Part shown: piece by piece, positions 21,211 through 31,020 of the stretch
Position numbering within the stretch: the stretch's first letter is position 1
Layout of the letters: every line of letters begins with the position of its first letter
Origin: Aurelia coerulea
Taxonomy: Eukaryota > Cnidaria > Scyphozoa > Semaeostomeae > Ulmaridae
NCBI GenBank assembly: GCA_039566865.1
Contig: CM076952.1
Coordinates: 16,202,501 to 16,266,500 of the forward strand
DNA length: 64,000 nucleotides
Direction of reading: 5' to 3'
The notes under the pieces: model-generated
Told to the model about the DNA's origin: nothing
What the model saw: the letters and a program-made list of their open reading frames with translations, nothing else
The model's database searches: none
Position numbers and translations under genes: made by a program

Positions 21211-22782
21211 TTACGTAACCAAGACTATGGACCAGTGCCAGAAATTCACCTCGAACAGATCATTTGCGTCACGTGGTTAGAAAGCAACGATATCATTGGC
21301 CACTTAAAATTAGATTTAGAGGACTTCTGCATACATTGAAACCAGTAATGACTTAGCCTGTATGCCTTGCTATACGTCACTACAGTCTCTTAATTAATCA
21401 CTAGCATAGTAAGTTTACAAGATGCAGTCTTATCAGATCAATTTTAGACCCAATCATCCATCATAACTTTCCGACAATCCTGACCCTAAAGTCCCATTTC
21501 TAAAGCGAGACATGATGCTGCCAAAACATTACGTAGCCAAGACTGGACCAGTGCCAGAAATTCACCTCGAACAGATCATTTGCGTCACGTGGTTAGAAAG
21601 CAGCGATATCATTGGCCACTTAAAATTAGATTTAGATGACTTCTGCATACATTGAAACCAGTAATGACTTGACCTGTATGCCTTGCTACGTCACTACAGT
21701 CTCCAATTAATCACTAGCATAGTAAGTTTACAAGATGCAGCTTTATCAGATCAATTTTAGACCCAATCATCCATCATAACTTTCCAACAATCCTGACCCT
21801 AAAGTCCCATTTCTAAAGCGGGACATGATGCTGCCAAAATATTACGTAGCCAAGACTGGACCAGTGCCAGAAATTCACCTCGAACAGATCATTTGCGTCA
21901 CGTGGCTAGAAAGCAGCGATATTATTGGCCACTTAAAATTAGATTTAGATGACTTCTGCATACATTGAAACCAGTAATGACTTGACCTGTATGCCTTGCT
22001 ACGTCACTACAGTCTCTTAATTAATCACTAGCATAGTAAGTTTACAAGATGCAGTCTTATCAGATCAATTTTAGACCCAATCATCCATCATAACTTTCCG
22101 ACAATCCTGACCCTAAAGTCCCATTTCTAAAGCGAGACATGATGCTGCCAAAACATTACGTAGCCAAGACTGGTCCAGTGCCAGAAATTCACCTTGAACA
22201 GATCATTTGCGTCACGTGGCTAGAAAGCAGCGATATCATTGGCCACTTAAAATTAAATCTAGATGACTTCTGCCTACATTGAAACCAGTAATGACTTGAC
22301 CTGTATGCCTTGCTACGTCACTACAGTCTCTTAATTAATCACTAGCATAGTAAGTTTACAAGATGCAGTCTTATCAGATCAATTTTAGACCCAATCATCC
22401 ATCATAACTTTCCGACAATCCTGACCCTAAAGTCCCATTTCTAAAGCGAGACATGATGCTGCCAAAACATTACGTAGCCAAGACTGGTCCAGTGCCAGAA
22501 ATTCACCTTGAACAGATCATTTGCGTCACGTGGCTAGAAAGCAGCGATATCATTGGCCACTTAAAATTAAATCTAGATGACTTCTGCATACATTGAAACC
22601 AGTAATGACTTGACCTGTATGCCTTGCTACGTCACTACAGTCTCTTAATTAATCACTAGCATAGTAAGTTTACAAGATGCAGTCTTATCAGATCAATTTT
22701 AGACCAAATCCTCCAGCATAACTTTCCGACAATCCTGACCCTAAAGTCCATTTCTAAAGTGAGACATGACGCTGCCAAAACA
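21211..22782. repeat. Five-copy tandem repeat of about 315 bp
   Basis: Units start with TTACGTAGCCAAGACTGG at 21211, 21529, 21842, 22156 and 22470, giving unit lengths of 318, 313, 314, 314 and 313. The copies differ at only a few percent of positions. Each contains TTTGCGTCACGTGG (with a CACGTG palindrome), CATTGGCCAC and TTAATTAATCACTAGC. The last copy is the most altered at its 3' end. There is no conserved open frame: in-frame stops and indels are not codon-phased. It looks like a young local amplification, either a satellite seed or tandem regulatory DNA. No hammerhead core is present. Confidence 0.97.
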
Positions 22783-23325
22783 TTGCCGTCCATTTCAAAG
22801 TGATGCTTTACGCTTATGCTGAGAATGATATTAAAATTCAAAGATCGCTGGGAAACAAGAACTGACCGTAAACTCGTTTCAAAACAAAGTATACAGTAGT
22901 CATTTAATATCTGTATAAGCCTTTTGCCTACCCATACAAAATCCATGAGATTAGTTACAAATCCAAATTTACCTTGATCTGTAAACAGAATATAAGTTGT
23001 AATGTAAAAGAATTTTAGAAAGAATCCTTTTCACTTTAGCTGTACAAATCTTTTGGCGAGACATAACCGCACTCGTACCCTTTTCCAGATTTAGGACGAG
23101 ATTCCTCGTTTCGTTAAATCTTGTACCGGTTTCCCTCCTCATTTCATATGAAATATCGACTATTCATGTTCCAAATGCGATTGAATAATTGAATGAAGCA
23201 GAACTTGAATGTGATGATAAATTTCCAGTTGGAAAGCATGAAGATCAGGTACAGATGTTACATTCTGGTGTGGGGTCGACGCTAGCCGGTACACGGCACC
23301 AGTGTAAGTCTTCCGGTATATGGTA
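22783..23325. other. No recognisable feature
   Basis: Sequence between the 315-bp array and a mariner-like MITE. Short repeats of the type (C)CGGTA...GG near 23285-23325 look like decayed transposon ends but cannot be paired. Confidence 0.45.
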
Positions 23326-23536
23326 CCGGGTGTCCCAAAATGATGTATTATCGTTTGAATGGTTATATGTCCATAACCGATGAACCAATTTTCAAAAACT
23401 GGTAAAACCACAACCAACATCTTAACATCCAATTTAGCCTTTAGGAAATCAAATAAAACAAAGTTTTTGAAAATCCGTTCATAGGTTATGGACATACAAG
23501 AAATCAAACAATAATACATCATTTTGGGACACCCGG
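23326..23536. mobile_element. Mariner-like MITE, 211 bp, TA-flanked
   Basis: The ends are CCGGGTGTCCCAAAATGATG and CATCATTTTGGGACACCCGG, flanked by TA at 23324-23325 and 23537-23538. The inverted arms extend inward (GTATTATCGTTTGAATGGTT against AAATCAAACAATAATAC, and 'TATGTCCATAACC' against 'GGTTATGGACATA'). This is the shortest complete member of the CCGGGTGTCCC group here. The 120-codon minus-strand frame across it is a by-product. Confidence 0.92.
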
Positions 23537-23770
23537 TACAGTGCGTTAAAAGCTATCCGATACAGTAGATGGTCAACCTGTACACGGTAGCACCAGCACA
23601 ACAAAAATCATTAAGTAAAACTGTTTTACACTGCTGAATGAAGCAAATCTACCAGTAGAAGCGAATGGAGTTGTATCCCCGGTGCCCTCAATACCACATA
23701 AGATCTCCTTGACGACTTGGAATCTGGCTAGATTTAGTAACTGCATTTCTTCCCTAATCAGGAAATAGTA

Positions 23771-23907
23771 CCCCATTCACACTGACACAGTTAAACCAGC
23801 TTTAGCTAAACGAGGTTAAATTTGAGCCAATCACAGACATTCGATTCGTTGGTTTGACCAATAAGAAGGCCCTGTTCGATGTCCTTAGCTTGCAAATGTG
23901 AATGGGG
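23771..23907. mobile_element. Small MITE with CCCCATTCACACTG terminus
   Basis: The left end is CCCCATTCACACTGACACAG and the right end GCAAATGTGAATGGGG. A TA precedes the left end and CA follows the right. The body 'CAGTTAAACCAGCTTTA' is shared with 32863-33017. The outer terminus matches that of the satellite-bearing element at 6730-8770. Confidence 0.75.
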
Positions 23908-24429
23908 CATCAGGCTTTTTGTAGGATCAAGTAAACCGGTTCCTTTTCCCCCCATCAACTAACATAAAGCAGTTTGGTTGTATAAACATTTCTGATGAAT
24001 ACAGCTTAATCAAAATGTTACAATTATTTTGAAACTCGTCATGAGAGGTTGGCTAGGGCAATGTGCATGCATTGAGAACTTTGGACCATAATTTCATCGA
24101 TCTTAAGTTCTATAAAATCTGATCTAGAGGCGGCTGTGTTTGTGTGTGAAGGGGATCTTAATTGAAAGAAACCAACACTTTTTGTGCTGGCCAGATCAAT
24201 GTCTTGTTGGTTAATTTGTGGCATTCCTGTTAATCAACTTTACATATTCCTATAGTTGAATGTTTTGATGATAAATAAAAAATTGCTGCGACGCTCAGGG
24301 AAGGATTTTCGGTGCATGGGGCGTAAAAGGAACTTTTCCCCAGGTATTGGCATAGACAGAAATGGTTGAAGGTTGCCTTTATTCTTTGTTGAAGGAAAAA
24401 CAGTTCGAGTGTGCACCGTTTATTATTGA
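23908..24429. other. No recognisable feature
   Basis: Spacer between a MITE and a LINE tail. Nothing coding or repetitive found. Confidence 0.45.
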
Positions 24430-24990
24430 AACTTTCCATCACTTGAGTTGGGTTTGTGTGAAATTTACGATACTCATTCTGTCAGCCCATTGCTTATCTA
24501 TCACTTTGCATCTAAGAATTATATTGTTCTATTCACTGAAATTTTGTTCCAAGCTAAAACTTTCAAGAGTGAAATTTTCTGTCCGGAAACCAACCAGTAT
24601 GACCTCAGAAATGATCACGACTTTAGTCTACCCAAATTAAGATCAGTCATATATGGCTCAGAAACTGCTCGATTTAGGGGGGGGGGGTCCACAGTTATGG
24701 TATACGCTTCCAGTCTCGATTAGACGGTCAATCAGCCTGACTGAGTTTAAGGCCAAAATCAAAGCCTGGAAAGGAAATGAATACAAATGCTCGTGTAGAC
24801 TTTGCCAAAATGTTGTATCGTATTTAGGTTTCATATAATATTTCTATCAGTTCAGTTTTTTTTTCATTTGAAGCAGTTGGCTTTGATTAGCTGTGTTTGT
24901 AACATTTTCTTACATACATTCGTAAACTTTTTCATGCCAATATTGTAAATAAAGTGATAATAATAATAATGAGAATTAAAACACAACACA
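24430..24990 (+). pseudogene. LINE C-terminal fragment with G-run frameshift
   Basis: Two frames give one protein tail: 'PKLRSVIYGSETARFRG' then, after the G run at about 24676-24686 shifts the frame, 'PQLWYTLPVSIRRSISLTEF', 'KAKIKAWKGNE' and the terminal 'CRLCQNVVSYLGFI'. The YGSET..GP.LW and C..C...GFI ending is typical of a LINE C terminus. The 3' end carries a short (AAT)n tail at about 24955-24972. This tail differs from that of the (ATGAA)n family, so it is a second LINE lineage. Confidence 0.8.
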
Positions 24991-25051
24991 ACTGTTAAAA
25001 TGCTTCCACATTTCGATAAAATCTTCGTCACGATGATTAACAATGATAAAA

Positions 25052-25066
25052 AATAATAACAACAAC

Positions 25067-25105
<39 letters not shown>
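25052..25105. repeat. (AAC)n/(AAT)n microsatellite
   Basis: AAC units passing into about 14 AAT units, directly abutting the next element. Confidence 0.95.
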
Positions 25106-25106
<1 letters not shown>

Positions 25107-25417
25107 TCTCTTTCAATTCCTACCCTGACCATCCCCCCCCCGGGCAGCCCATGGGTCAAAAAAATTCCTTGCTCAAATGCCCGGGGGCCGAGGAAAAATC
25201 GGTGGTCAAATACCCGGGGGCCGGGCAATAAGAAAATGCCATATTCCCAGTTACTATATAAGCAAAAGCTCCTGTTCTAGTCAAATGCTATTCAAATGCC
25301 CGGGGGCCGGGGAAAAATCTACGGTCAAATGCCCGGGGGCCGGGAATATTTTTTTGTGCAAATGCCCGGGGGTGTCCCGGGAGGGGGGGGTTGGTCAGGG
25401 TAGGAATTGAACGAGAC
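25106..25417. mobile_element. TIR element with five CCCGGGGGCCGGG-type units
   Basis: The TIR of about 34 bp is GTCTCTTTCAATTCCTACCC... on the left and ...GGGTAGGAATTGAACGAGAC on the right. ATAAT lies on both sides, but the left copy is part of the microsatellite, so the duplication is uncertain. Inside are five units of the form TCAAATGCCCGGGGGCCG(G), each followed by an A-rich stretch. There is no coding capacity. It is strongly GC-rich against an AT-rich background. Confidence 0.8.
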
Positions 25418-25729
25418 ATAATATAGACCAGGCTACGAATGAGGTACGGGTCACTTCTAAGCGGAGAAATTTAGATGGGCATTTTGAGGTACCTATGACC
25501 CTAGGCATCTTGGAATGTGATGGTGATCAGCAATCTGTTGGGGTTTAAGAGGTTAAATCGGGGGTTAAAGTTTGACCACTCTGAGCAAGCACCTCTGCGA
25601 AGGATAAACAAGGTTTTCCTTCTAAATGACGCGCAGGCTGGTTTAGATCGTACCAAATTAAGCTCAAAACCAATGTATAAAGAAGTTAGATGCTGAAGGA
25701 TAATTAGTAGCTTCTCCAAACAATGGTCA

Positions 25730-26025
25730 CGTGACATGAAATCACCCTTTTCCTTATATGGTAACTATCAATAAAATGGCCAAATGTGTTACGAAAAGAG
25801 GAAAATGCGATTGGGATCACTTCTTACTTGGAAGTACTTGCACCATGGTCAACATACCAAATGCAACGTAATGACCTAAAAGAAAGTATCCCTGATACTC
25901 CGTGTCACTATTGTCGCCATTTTCGTCGCAATCATCAAAGGAAATGTCATCTTCTACTCTACCAGCAGTTCTTCAATGTCTTCTGACTCTCAGTCGGTCC
26001 ACTTGATTTCAAATGTTCTTTCTGT
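25730..26025 (-). pseudogene. Acidic C-terminal part of a decayed gene, left arm copy
   Basis: The minus strand reads 'EIKWTD', a stop or frameshift, 'ESEDIEELLVE', then, after another shift, the acidic stretch 'DDCDENGDNSDTEYQGYF' and 'GHYVAFGMLTMVQVLPSK'. The same protein phrases occur on the plus strand of the right arm (27620-27830). The composition suggests a real former coding end. Function unknown. It is probably the continuation of the fragment at 26045-26333. Confidence 0.45.
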
Positions 26026-26044
26026 ATCATTAGAGTGTGACTCC

Positions 26045-26333
26045 TTTTCTGTGGAATCGTAGTCCTAAAGCCAAGTATACATTTGTCTTTCTTTGAACTT
26101 TTGACAAAACTATCACCAAGATGTGTATATCAGCTGATTGTAACTTGATGGTTTCCTTTGGCTCCTTCTCCAAGGCAATGCAAAAGTAAATCGTCTTCTT
26201 GGTTGGTAGTCAGCATTTTTGCATTCGTTCCATTCGACGACATTATTTTAGAGCACTGGTTAGGAAAACATTTCTGCGCAACAAAGAATATTGAGGGTTT
26301 TTGACGATTTATAGAGATCGTTTCGAAAATCAA
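26045..26333 (-). pseudogene. Fragment of an uncharacterised multicopy protein with a QE..D...LLLH motif
   Basis: The minus frame gives 'AQKCFPNQCSKIMSSNGTNA', 'KMLTTNQEDDLLLHCLGEG' and 'AKGNHQVTIS', then, across one frameshift, 'ILVIVLSKVQRKTNVYLALG'. The pattern QEEADTRLLLH ... DTDVLVL is, to my knowledge, recurrent in uncharacterised multicopy proteins of corals and anemones that look element-borne. Here the EADTR core is decayed to E-DD-L and the DTD is damaged. The match is from memory of the motif, not a search. It sits in the spacer of the inverted duplication, upstream of the acidic tail in the left arm. Confidence 0.45.
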
Positions 26334-26531
26334 ATTGATCAGTCGACTCTTATTTTCTGCATTTCTAAAAGCCCTTTTTGATTCAGCTGGCTGACTAATT
26401 ATCCTGCTAAAGCAACGTCTCTTACTTCATTCACTTGATTTGACAGGGTGCTCTTGGTACGTGTCTGTCACTATATCTATACTTTCATATCTACTTGGTA
26501 AAGTTGTTAGGAACTTTCATGTTAGTAGGAC

Positions 26532-27235
26532 CAGGGGCGGTCAAGTATTGTAAAATATTTGACCCTATGTTTGTCCAAAGAAATTGGAAAAAATAACCGG
26601 TTAATTTATCAGACAGTACAACTTTCCTGCCCAAAACAACCAGTTTTTGGGACAAAGGTGAAATTTTAAAACCAGTCTTCCTATTCAATTAATTTGTTAC
26701 AAAAATTACGTTTTCTAACCTCCCATCTAATCAAAATCCTACAGTTTACCTGAAAGCTGGTTCTACCTTTGTCCGCCAAATTTAAGCACAAAAGACCAGT
26801 ATTTCAAATTTTCAGTACGCGGTTTTACCTTTGTCCGCCAAATCTACGCAAAAAGACCAGAAAATCCAACTTTTCATCACAGTGGTTCTACCTTTGTCCT
26901 GTAAATTTCTGAAAAAGAGACCAGGATTTCAATTTTTTCACCAAAGCGCTTACACCTTTGTCTGGCAACCGGTTTTGGGACACATACTTTCATGGCTACA
27001 ATTACTACTTGCTTTCCAAAACAGTATTTGGTCGAAACTACCGGTTTTTGAAACAAACATCGTCAGTGATACATCATTTTAGAATTTTCCGCCAAATTAA
27101 AGATAAGCAACTGCGAAAATTTATCATCAAAAACGACCAGTTTTTGGGACAAAGGTGGTGCAAAATGTTTTCTTGAACCACCGGTTTTCGGACAAAGGTG
27201 GGACCATCATTCTTAGTGTGACATGCCAGCCCTTG
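26532..27235. mobile_element. hAT-like MITE with repeated GGACAAAGGT motifs, copy 1
   Basis: The ends are CAGGGGCGGTCAAG and CATGCCAGCCCTTG, with GTAGGAC and GTATGAC outside (one mismatch in 7). Between them the 10-mer GGACAAAGGT or its complement ACCTTTGTCC occurs about seven times (near 26651, 26767, 26827, 26888, 26954, 27147 and 27191). The left-half and right-half copies point opposite ways in part and are often next to ACCGGTTTTTGG or CCAGTTTTTGGG. Such subterminal motif clusters are where hAT transposases bind in known systems. A diverged second copy is at 56640-57198. Confidence 0.7.
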
Positions 27236-27619
27236 GTATGACTCAAAGCATTTACAGACGACGATTACATCTCTTCCTTTTCTTCGAAATTGCAAATTAG
27301 CATGTTGGAGTGGGGCTGCTAAACATTTATCAGCCCTTGGGTCATCTCGTTGGGTATCAAAGAAAGAGCAATAGAAGAACTTGCTAAATGTGCTTAAATT
27401 TGATATAGATGTTGTTAGAATAATGTGAATATCTGTTGTAAGAAGCCTTTCGACAGAAAGTACCTCATTGAAAACAAAGTAGTAGATCATCGTTGCTTCC
27501 TGCATACCAATAATCTTTGCGACTGTTTACTTTACTTGCAAATGTTATCGCGAGAATCAGGAACCTCTCAGACTAAAAAAGAATGTTTATATAGTACCCG
27601 ATATATCTCAGCATAGATG

Positions 27620-27830
27620 GAAAAGAAAATTTTGAAATCAAGTGGACTGAGAGTGCATTCGCAGAAGACATTGAAGAACTGCTGGTAGAGTAGAAGATGA
27701 CATTTCCTTTGATGATTGCGACGAAAATGGCGACAATCGTGACACGGAGTATCAGGGATACTTTATTTTAAATCATTACGTAGGATTTGGGATGTTGACC
27801 ATGGTGCAAGTACTTTCAAGTAAAATATAG
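27620..27830 (+). pseudogene. Acidic C-terminal part of a decayed gene, right arm copy
   Basis: This is the plus-strand counterpart of 25730-26025: 'FEIKWTESAFAEDIEELLVE', a stop, then in the next frame 'DDCDENGDNRDTEYQGYF'. It carries its own additional changes. It has no intact frame, so both arms hold dead copies. Confidence 0.4.
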
Positions 27831-28232
27831 AAGTGATCCCAATCGCATTTTCCTCTTTTTGTAACACATTTGGCCATTTTATTGATAGTTACCATATAAG
27901 GAAAAGGGTGATTTCATGTCACGTGACCATTGTTTGGAGAAGCTACTAATTATCCTTCAGCATCTAACTTCTTTATACAGTGGTTTTGAGCTTAATTTGG
28001 TCCGATCTAAGACAGCCCGCGCGTCATTTAGAAGGAAAACCTTGTTTCTCCTCCGCAGAGGTGCTTGCTCAGAGTGGTCAAACTTTAACTCCCGATTTAA
28101 CCCCTTAAACCCCAACAGATCGCTGATCACCATCACATTCCAAGATGCCTAGGGTCATAGGTATCTCAAAATACCCATCTAAATTTCTCCGCTTAGAAGT
28201 GACCCGTACCTCATTCGTAGCCTGGTCTAATA

Positions 28233-29170
28233 ATGATAGTGAGAACTTAGCTATGTAACAAAACTGTTAATTAGCAAGGGCGTCACCAACACTAAAAAAT
28301 GGAATGGACCTAATAACGAATTAGATTCTGAAAGGTTCCGAAATCTGTTTTTGCTTGTGAATAAATGCCCCCTTAGAAAGATAGTTTGGGCATGTTCACC
28401 ACATTAAAGTTGAAGGAACCAAAATAGAAAATTGTAGCCTTCTCCTGTAGCCTCGCTTTAAGCCACAAAAGAGACATGTAATTTACTGAAAATTTCTAAA
28501 TTTCTTTGTCATTTTGTCAGTCATAAGAACGCTGCACCGAGAACGCTTGAAAAGTCGAGTAGATTAACTGCACTCTTTCACTGCCAACGGCAAACGGATA
28601 CATCTTGCTGGAAGAAGCTATTTGAAACCATGTCTATCTTTTTTGCTTTATGTCGTACATGAAAACTTGGAGTGGAAGGCAAAATAAGTTCCAAGAAATA
28701 ATTCTTTACAGTGATGGAACATTAGCAGAAAATTGGGACAAAGCAATTTCAGAGTTTACGCTGAGGTATGTTCAAACGACCAAGTGTTGCCTGTGAACAA
28801 TTTAATTGCAACTAAATTTCTACAAAATGTCGATCTCTTTTCTCAAGCTATACTCTTGTGTAATTCTTGGTTACATTTAATTTCACTTTTGTTCTGTCAA
28901 CTCCTTGTAACTCTTGTTCTGTGTTTTATGTGAGACCACATAGTAGTTATGTAAAGTAAACACCTGGTGGAATATGAACCCACCAGCTGAAATTATCAAA
29001 TTAGACCCCCAAAGAACCAATCCATTGCATTCATTGTACAAGTCAAGAACCCAGGCTGACTTGAAATACTGTAGGTTCTTATACGCGGATTTTTACTGTA
29101 TTTAATGCTGTCCTTGGTATAATCATTACAACAAACTGGCGTGAAATAATTCAAGTCCTATTTTATCATC
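28233..29170. other. Featureless except for a partial hAT-like end at 28275-28390
   Basis: CAAGGGCGTCACC at 28275 and about 115 bp after it (including 'TGGAATGGACC' and 'TTCTGAAAGGTTCCG') align with the left part of the element at 31021-31980. The right end is not present. The rest has no recognisable structure. Confidence 0.5.
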
Positions 29171-29172
29171 TA

Positions 29173-29667
29173 CAGGGTGTACCAAAAAAATTGTGCCCCG
29201 TTTGTCTGAAGATTACGACAAAACAGCAAAAGATTTTCACCAAATTCTTGCATGATGATGCTCTTCAGATGTTCAATTAGAGTTTGCAACCATTCCCATA
29301 AAAATCCGTTGAAAAATGATGGAGCTATGACCTTCAGGAGACCAGATTTGCCCGATCACTGAAATCAGCGGTCGGCCATTTTGTCTTACTATTTTGCAGC
29401 GATAAATAGCTTTATGGAATGAAAATAAAACAGCACCTCCAATGTCATAGCTCTCGTGAAAATTCCGATAATCCTCAGAGAGTTCCAGGCAAATTTGGTC
29501 TTCTGAAGATCGTAGCTCCATCATTTTGCAACGGATTTTTACGGGGATGGTGGCAAACTTTAATTGATTATCTGAAGAGCACCATCATGCAAAATTTTGG
29601 CTAGAATCTTTTGCCGTTTTGTTGCAATCTTCAGACAAACGGGGCACAATTTTTTTGGGACACCCTG
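29173..29667. mobile_element. Mariner-like foldback MITE, 495 bp, TA-flanked
   Basis: The ends are CAGGGTGTACCAAAAAAATT and AATTTTTTTGGGACACCCTG, flanked by TA (29171-29172 and 29668-29669). Long arms include GTGCCCCGTTTGTCTGAAG, 'CATGATGATGCTCTTCAGAT' and 'GATGGAGCTATGACC', which return inverted on the right. It lies directly against a LINE tail at its right border. A different subfamily from the CCGGG members but with the same architecture. Confidence 0.9.
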
Positions 29668-29794
29668 TATAAGAACAGAAACTGGCAAGCAAACTTTCGC
29701 TCTCCAAGGAGCTCAAATTTTTAATAAACTTCCCAAGGACATTCGGGACGAAGAATCTCTCGTGCGTTTTAAGCACAAACTGAGCCTTTTATAA
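29668..29794 (+). pseudogene. LINE C-terminal tail fragment
   Basis: The frame 'RTETGKQTFALQGAQIFNKL' followed by 'PKDIRDEESLVRFKHKLSLL' and a stop is a LINE C-terminal tail (TGKQ.F...GA..WN.LP..I...). It begins at the border of the preceding MITE, so the MITE probably inserted into a LINE copy whose upstream part has been lost. Confidence 0.75.
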
Positions 29795-29942
29795 AACATT
29801 TGAATGAAACAGTCTTGAACACAGTTTTAACTTTGATGTAATTTTTTATTTCTCGTTTTATCTTTTTTCATTTAATAGGTCCTTGACTGATAACAGAATT
29901 TCTATTCTGAACAAGTAAACATGCATAAATATTACTTACTTT

Positions 29943-30727
29943 CCGGGTGTCCCAAAAAAACGCAACAGATTCAAAAACTTCTGACGGAAGCTGTTTCAAA
30001 TTAATAATCAAATGATTATTTTCATCTAAATCTGTAGTGATCAGATTAAATTTTGATATATTTTTCAGAACTTTTGGTGACTTGATTGAAGAGTTAAAAA
30101 TCAACAAACTTCAAATTTGCTGTCAGAGCAAAACCAGAGCTACCAGCATTAGTGCAAAGTATATTGTAAAGTTAAAAGAATGAAAATATCTGAAACTCTA
30201 CATGATTACATTAACAAGCGCACAACTTCATCAAGAAACTGCAACAAAGGGATCAACAGATTCATGAGTTATCCATACTTGAGGGAGCTTTCAGTGTTCA
30301 TTTATAATTTAAAGTATAAATCTAATAATGGCCTAGTCATTTTGAAAAAGCAAGCAACCATCATGGACTCTTAAGAAGCATAGCAGTGTTTTGACAGAAA
30401 TCTTTATGAAAGTGTCTGTTCAATGTTCAATTAAATTTTGTGTTTGCGTGTTTGTCAGCAATTCTTTGCAATTGCAGGGATTTTCATGTTTTACAATTTG
30501 ACATTATAACTCACCATTGTTAATGCAGTAGCTCTGGTTTTGACCTGGGGGCAATTTTGAACTTTGCTGATTTTTAACTCTCCAACCAAGTCACCAAAAT
30601 TAGTGAAAAATATATCAAAATTTAATCTAATTATTGCAGAATTGAAGAAAAATAATTGTTAGATAATGAGTACTAAACAGATTGCAGTAGAATTTTTCAG
30701 GTCTGTTGCGTTTTTTTGGACACCCGG
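29943..30727. mobile_element. Mariner-like foldback MITE, 785 bp
   Basis: The ends are CCGGGTGTCCCAAAAAAACG and CGTTTTTTTGGACACCCGG, both continuing with CAACAGA. Inner arms pair well: 'GAGTTAAAAATCAACAAA' with 'TTTGCTGATTTTTAACTC', and 'CAAAACCAGAGCTACC' with 'GTAGCTCTGGTTTTG'. The flanking dinucleotides are TT and TG, so the expected TA duplication is not preserved. No transposase. Confidence 0.85.
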
Positions 30728-31020
30728 TGTAATTATTGTCCTTGTAATTTTCTGTCGATGAATATTTAGAAAAACAGTTCAAATTAAAGAAGAAACTTTG
30801 ATCAGTTTTGATGAGAGGTGTATTCTTTTCCAAGAAGTGTACGAGATGTTCACTGGAGTGAACGTACTTTCAGCGACTACAGAAACTTCTTTACAGAAAC
30901 CATAGAGCCTTTGCAATTAAGCTGTGGGAGAGATTTACACGTTGTGATTAACCACTTGATTTTCGATACCTAAATGTTGCAATCAAAGCAAATTTAAAAA
31001 ATCTGGGCCAGATATCACTG
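30728..31020. other. No recognisable feature
   Basis: Short spacer of about 290 bp with nothing supportable. Confidence 0.5.

Larger units (their letters stand above)
25424..28232. repeat. Large inverted duplication, arms about 590 bp
   Basis: The left arm (25424 to about 26015) returns in reverse complement at about 27614-28232, starting AGACCAGGCTACGAATGAGG on the left and ending CCTCATTCGTAGCCTGGTCT on the right. In a 237-bp part I compared by eye there are 10 differences (about 4 percent). The 1.6-kb spacer contains a hAT-like element (26532-27235) and the upstream part of a decayed gene whose 3' portion lies in the left arm. It could be the TIRs of a large foldback element or a segmental inverted duplication. 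A clear target duplication was not found. Confidence 0.9.

Noticed and set aside
23160..23522. 120-aa minus-strand frame
   Set aside because: It runs through a TA-flanked MITE and its unpaired flank. No motif.
25043..25231. Poly-asparagine (or poly-isoleucine) protein
   Set aside because: It translates the (AAT)n microsatellite and the adjoining TIR element.
25501..25737. A 78-aa protein (MSRDHCLEKLLIILQHLTSL...) apparently conserved in two copies, with 27916-28152
   Set aside because: The two copies are arms of one inverted duplication. Of 10 nucleotide differences 7 change the amino acid, so there is no sign of protein-level constraint.
26130..27505. An intact transposase gene in the spacer of the inverted duplication
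   Set aside because: The frames are short, broken and partly inside a hAT-like MITE. The 143-aa minus-strand frame at 27074-27505 has no recognisable catalytic motif.
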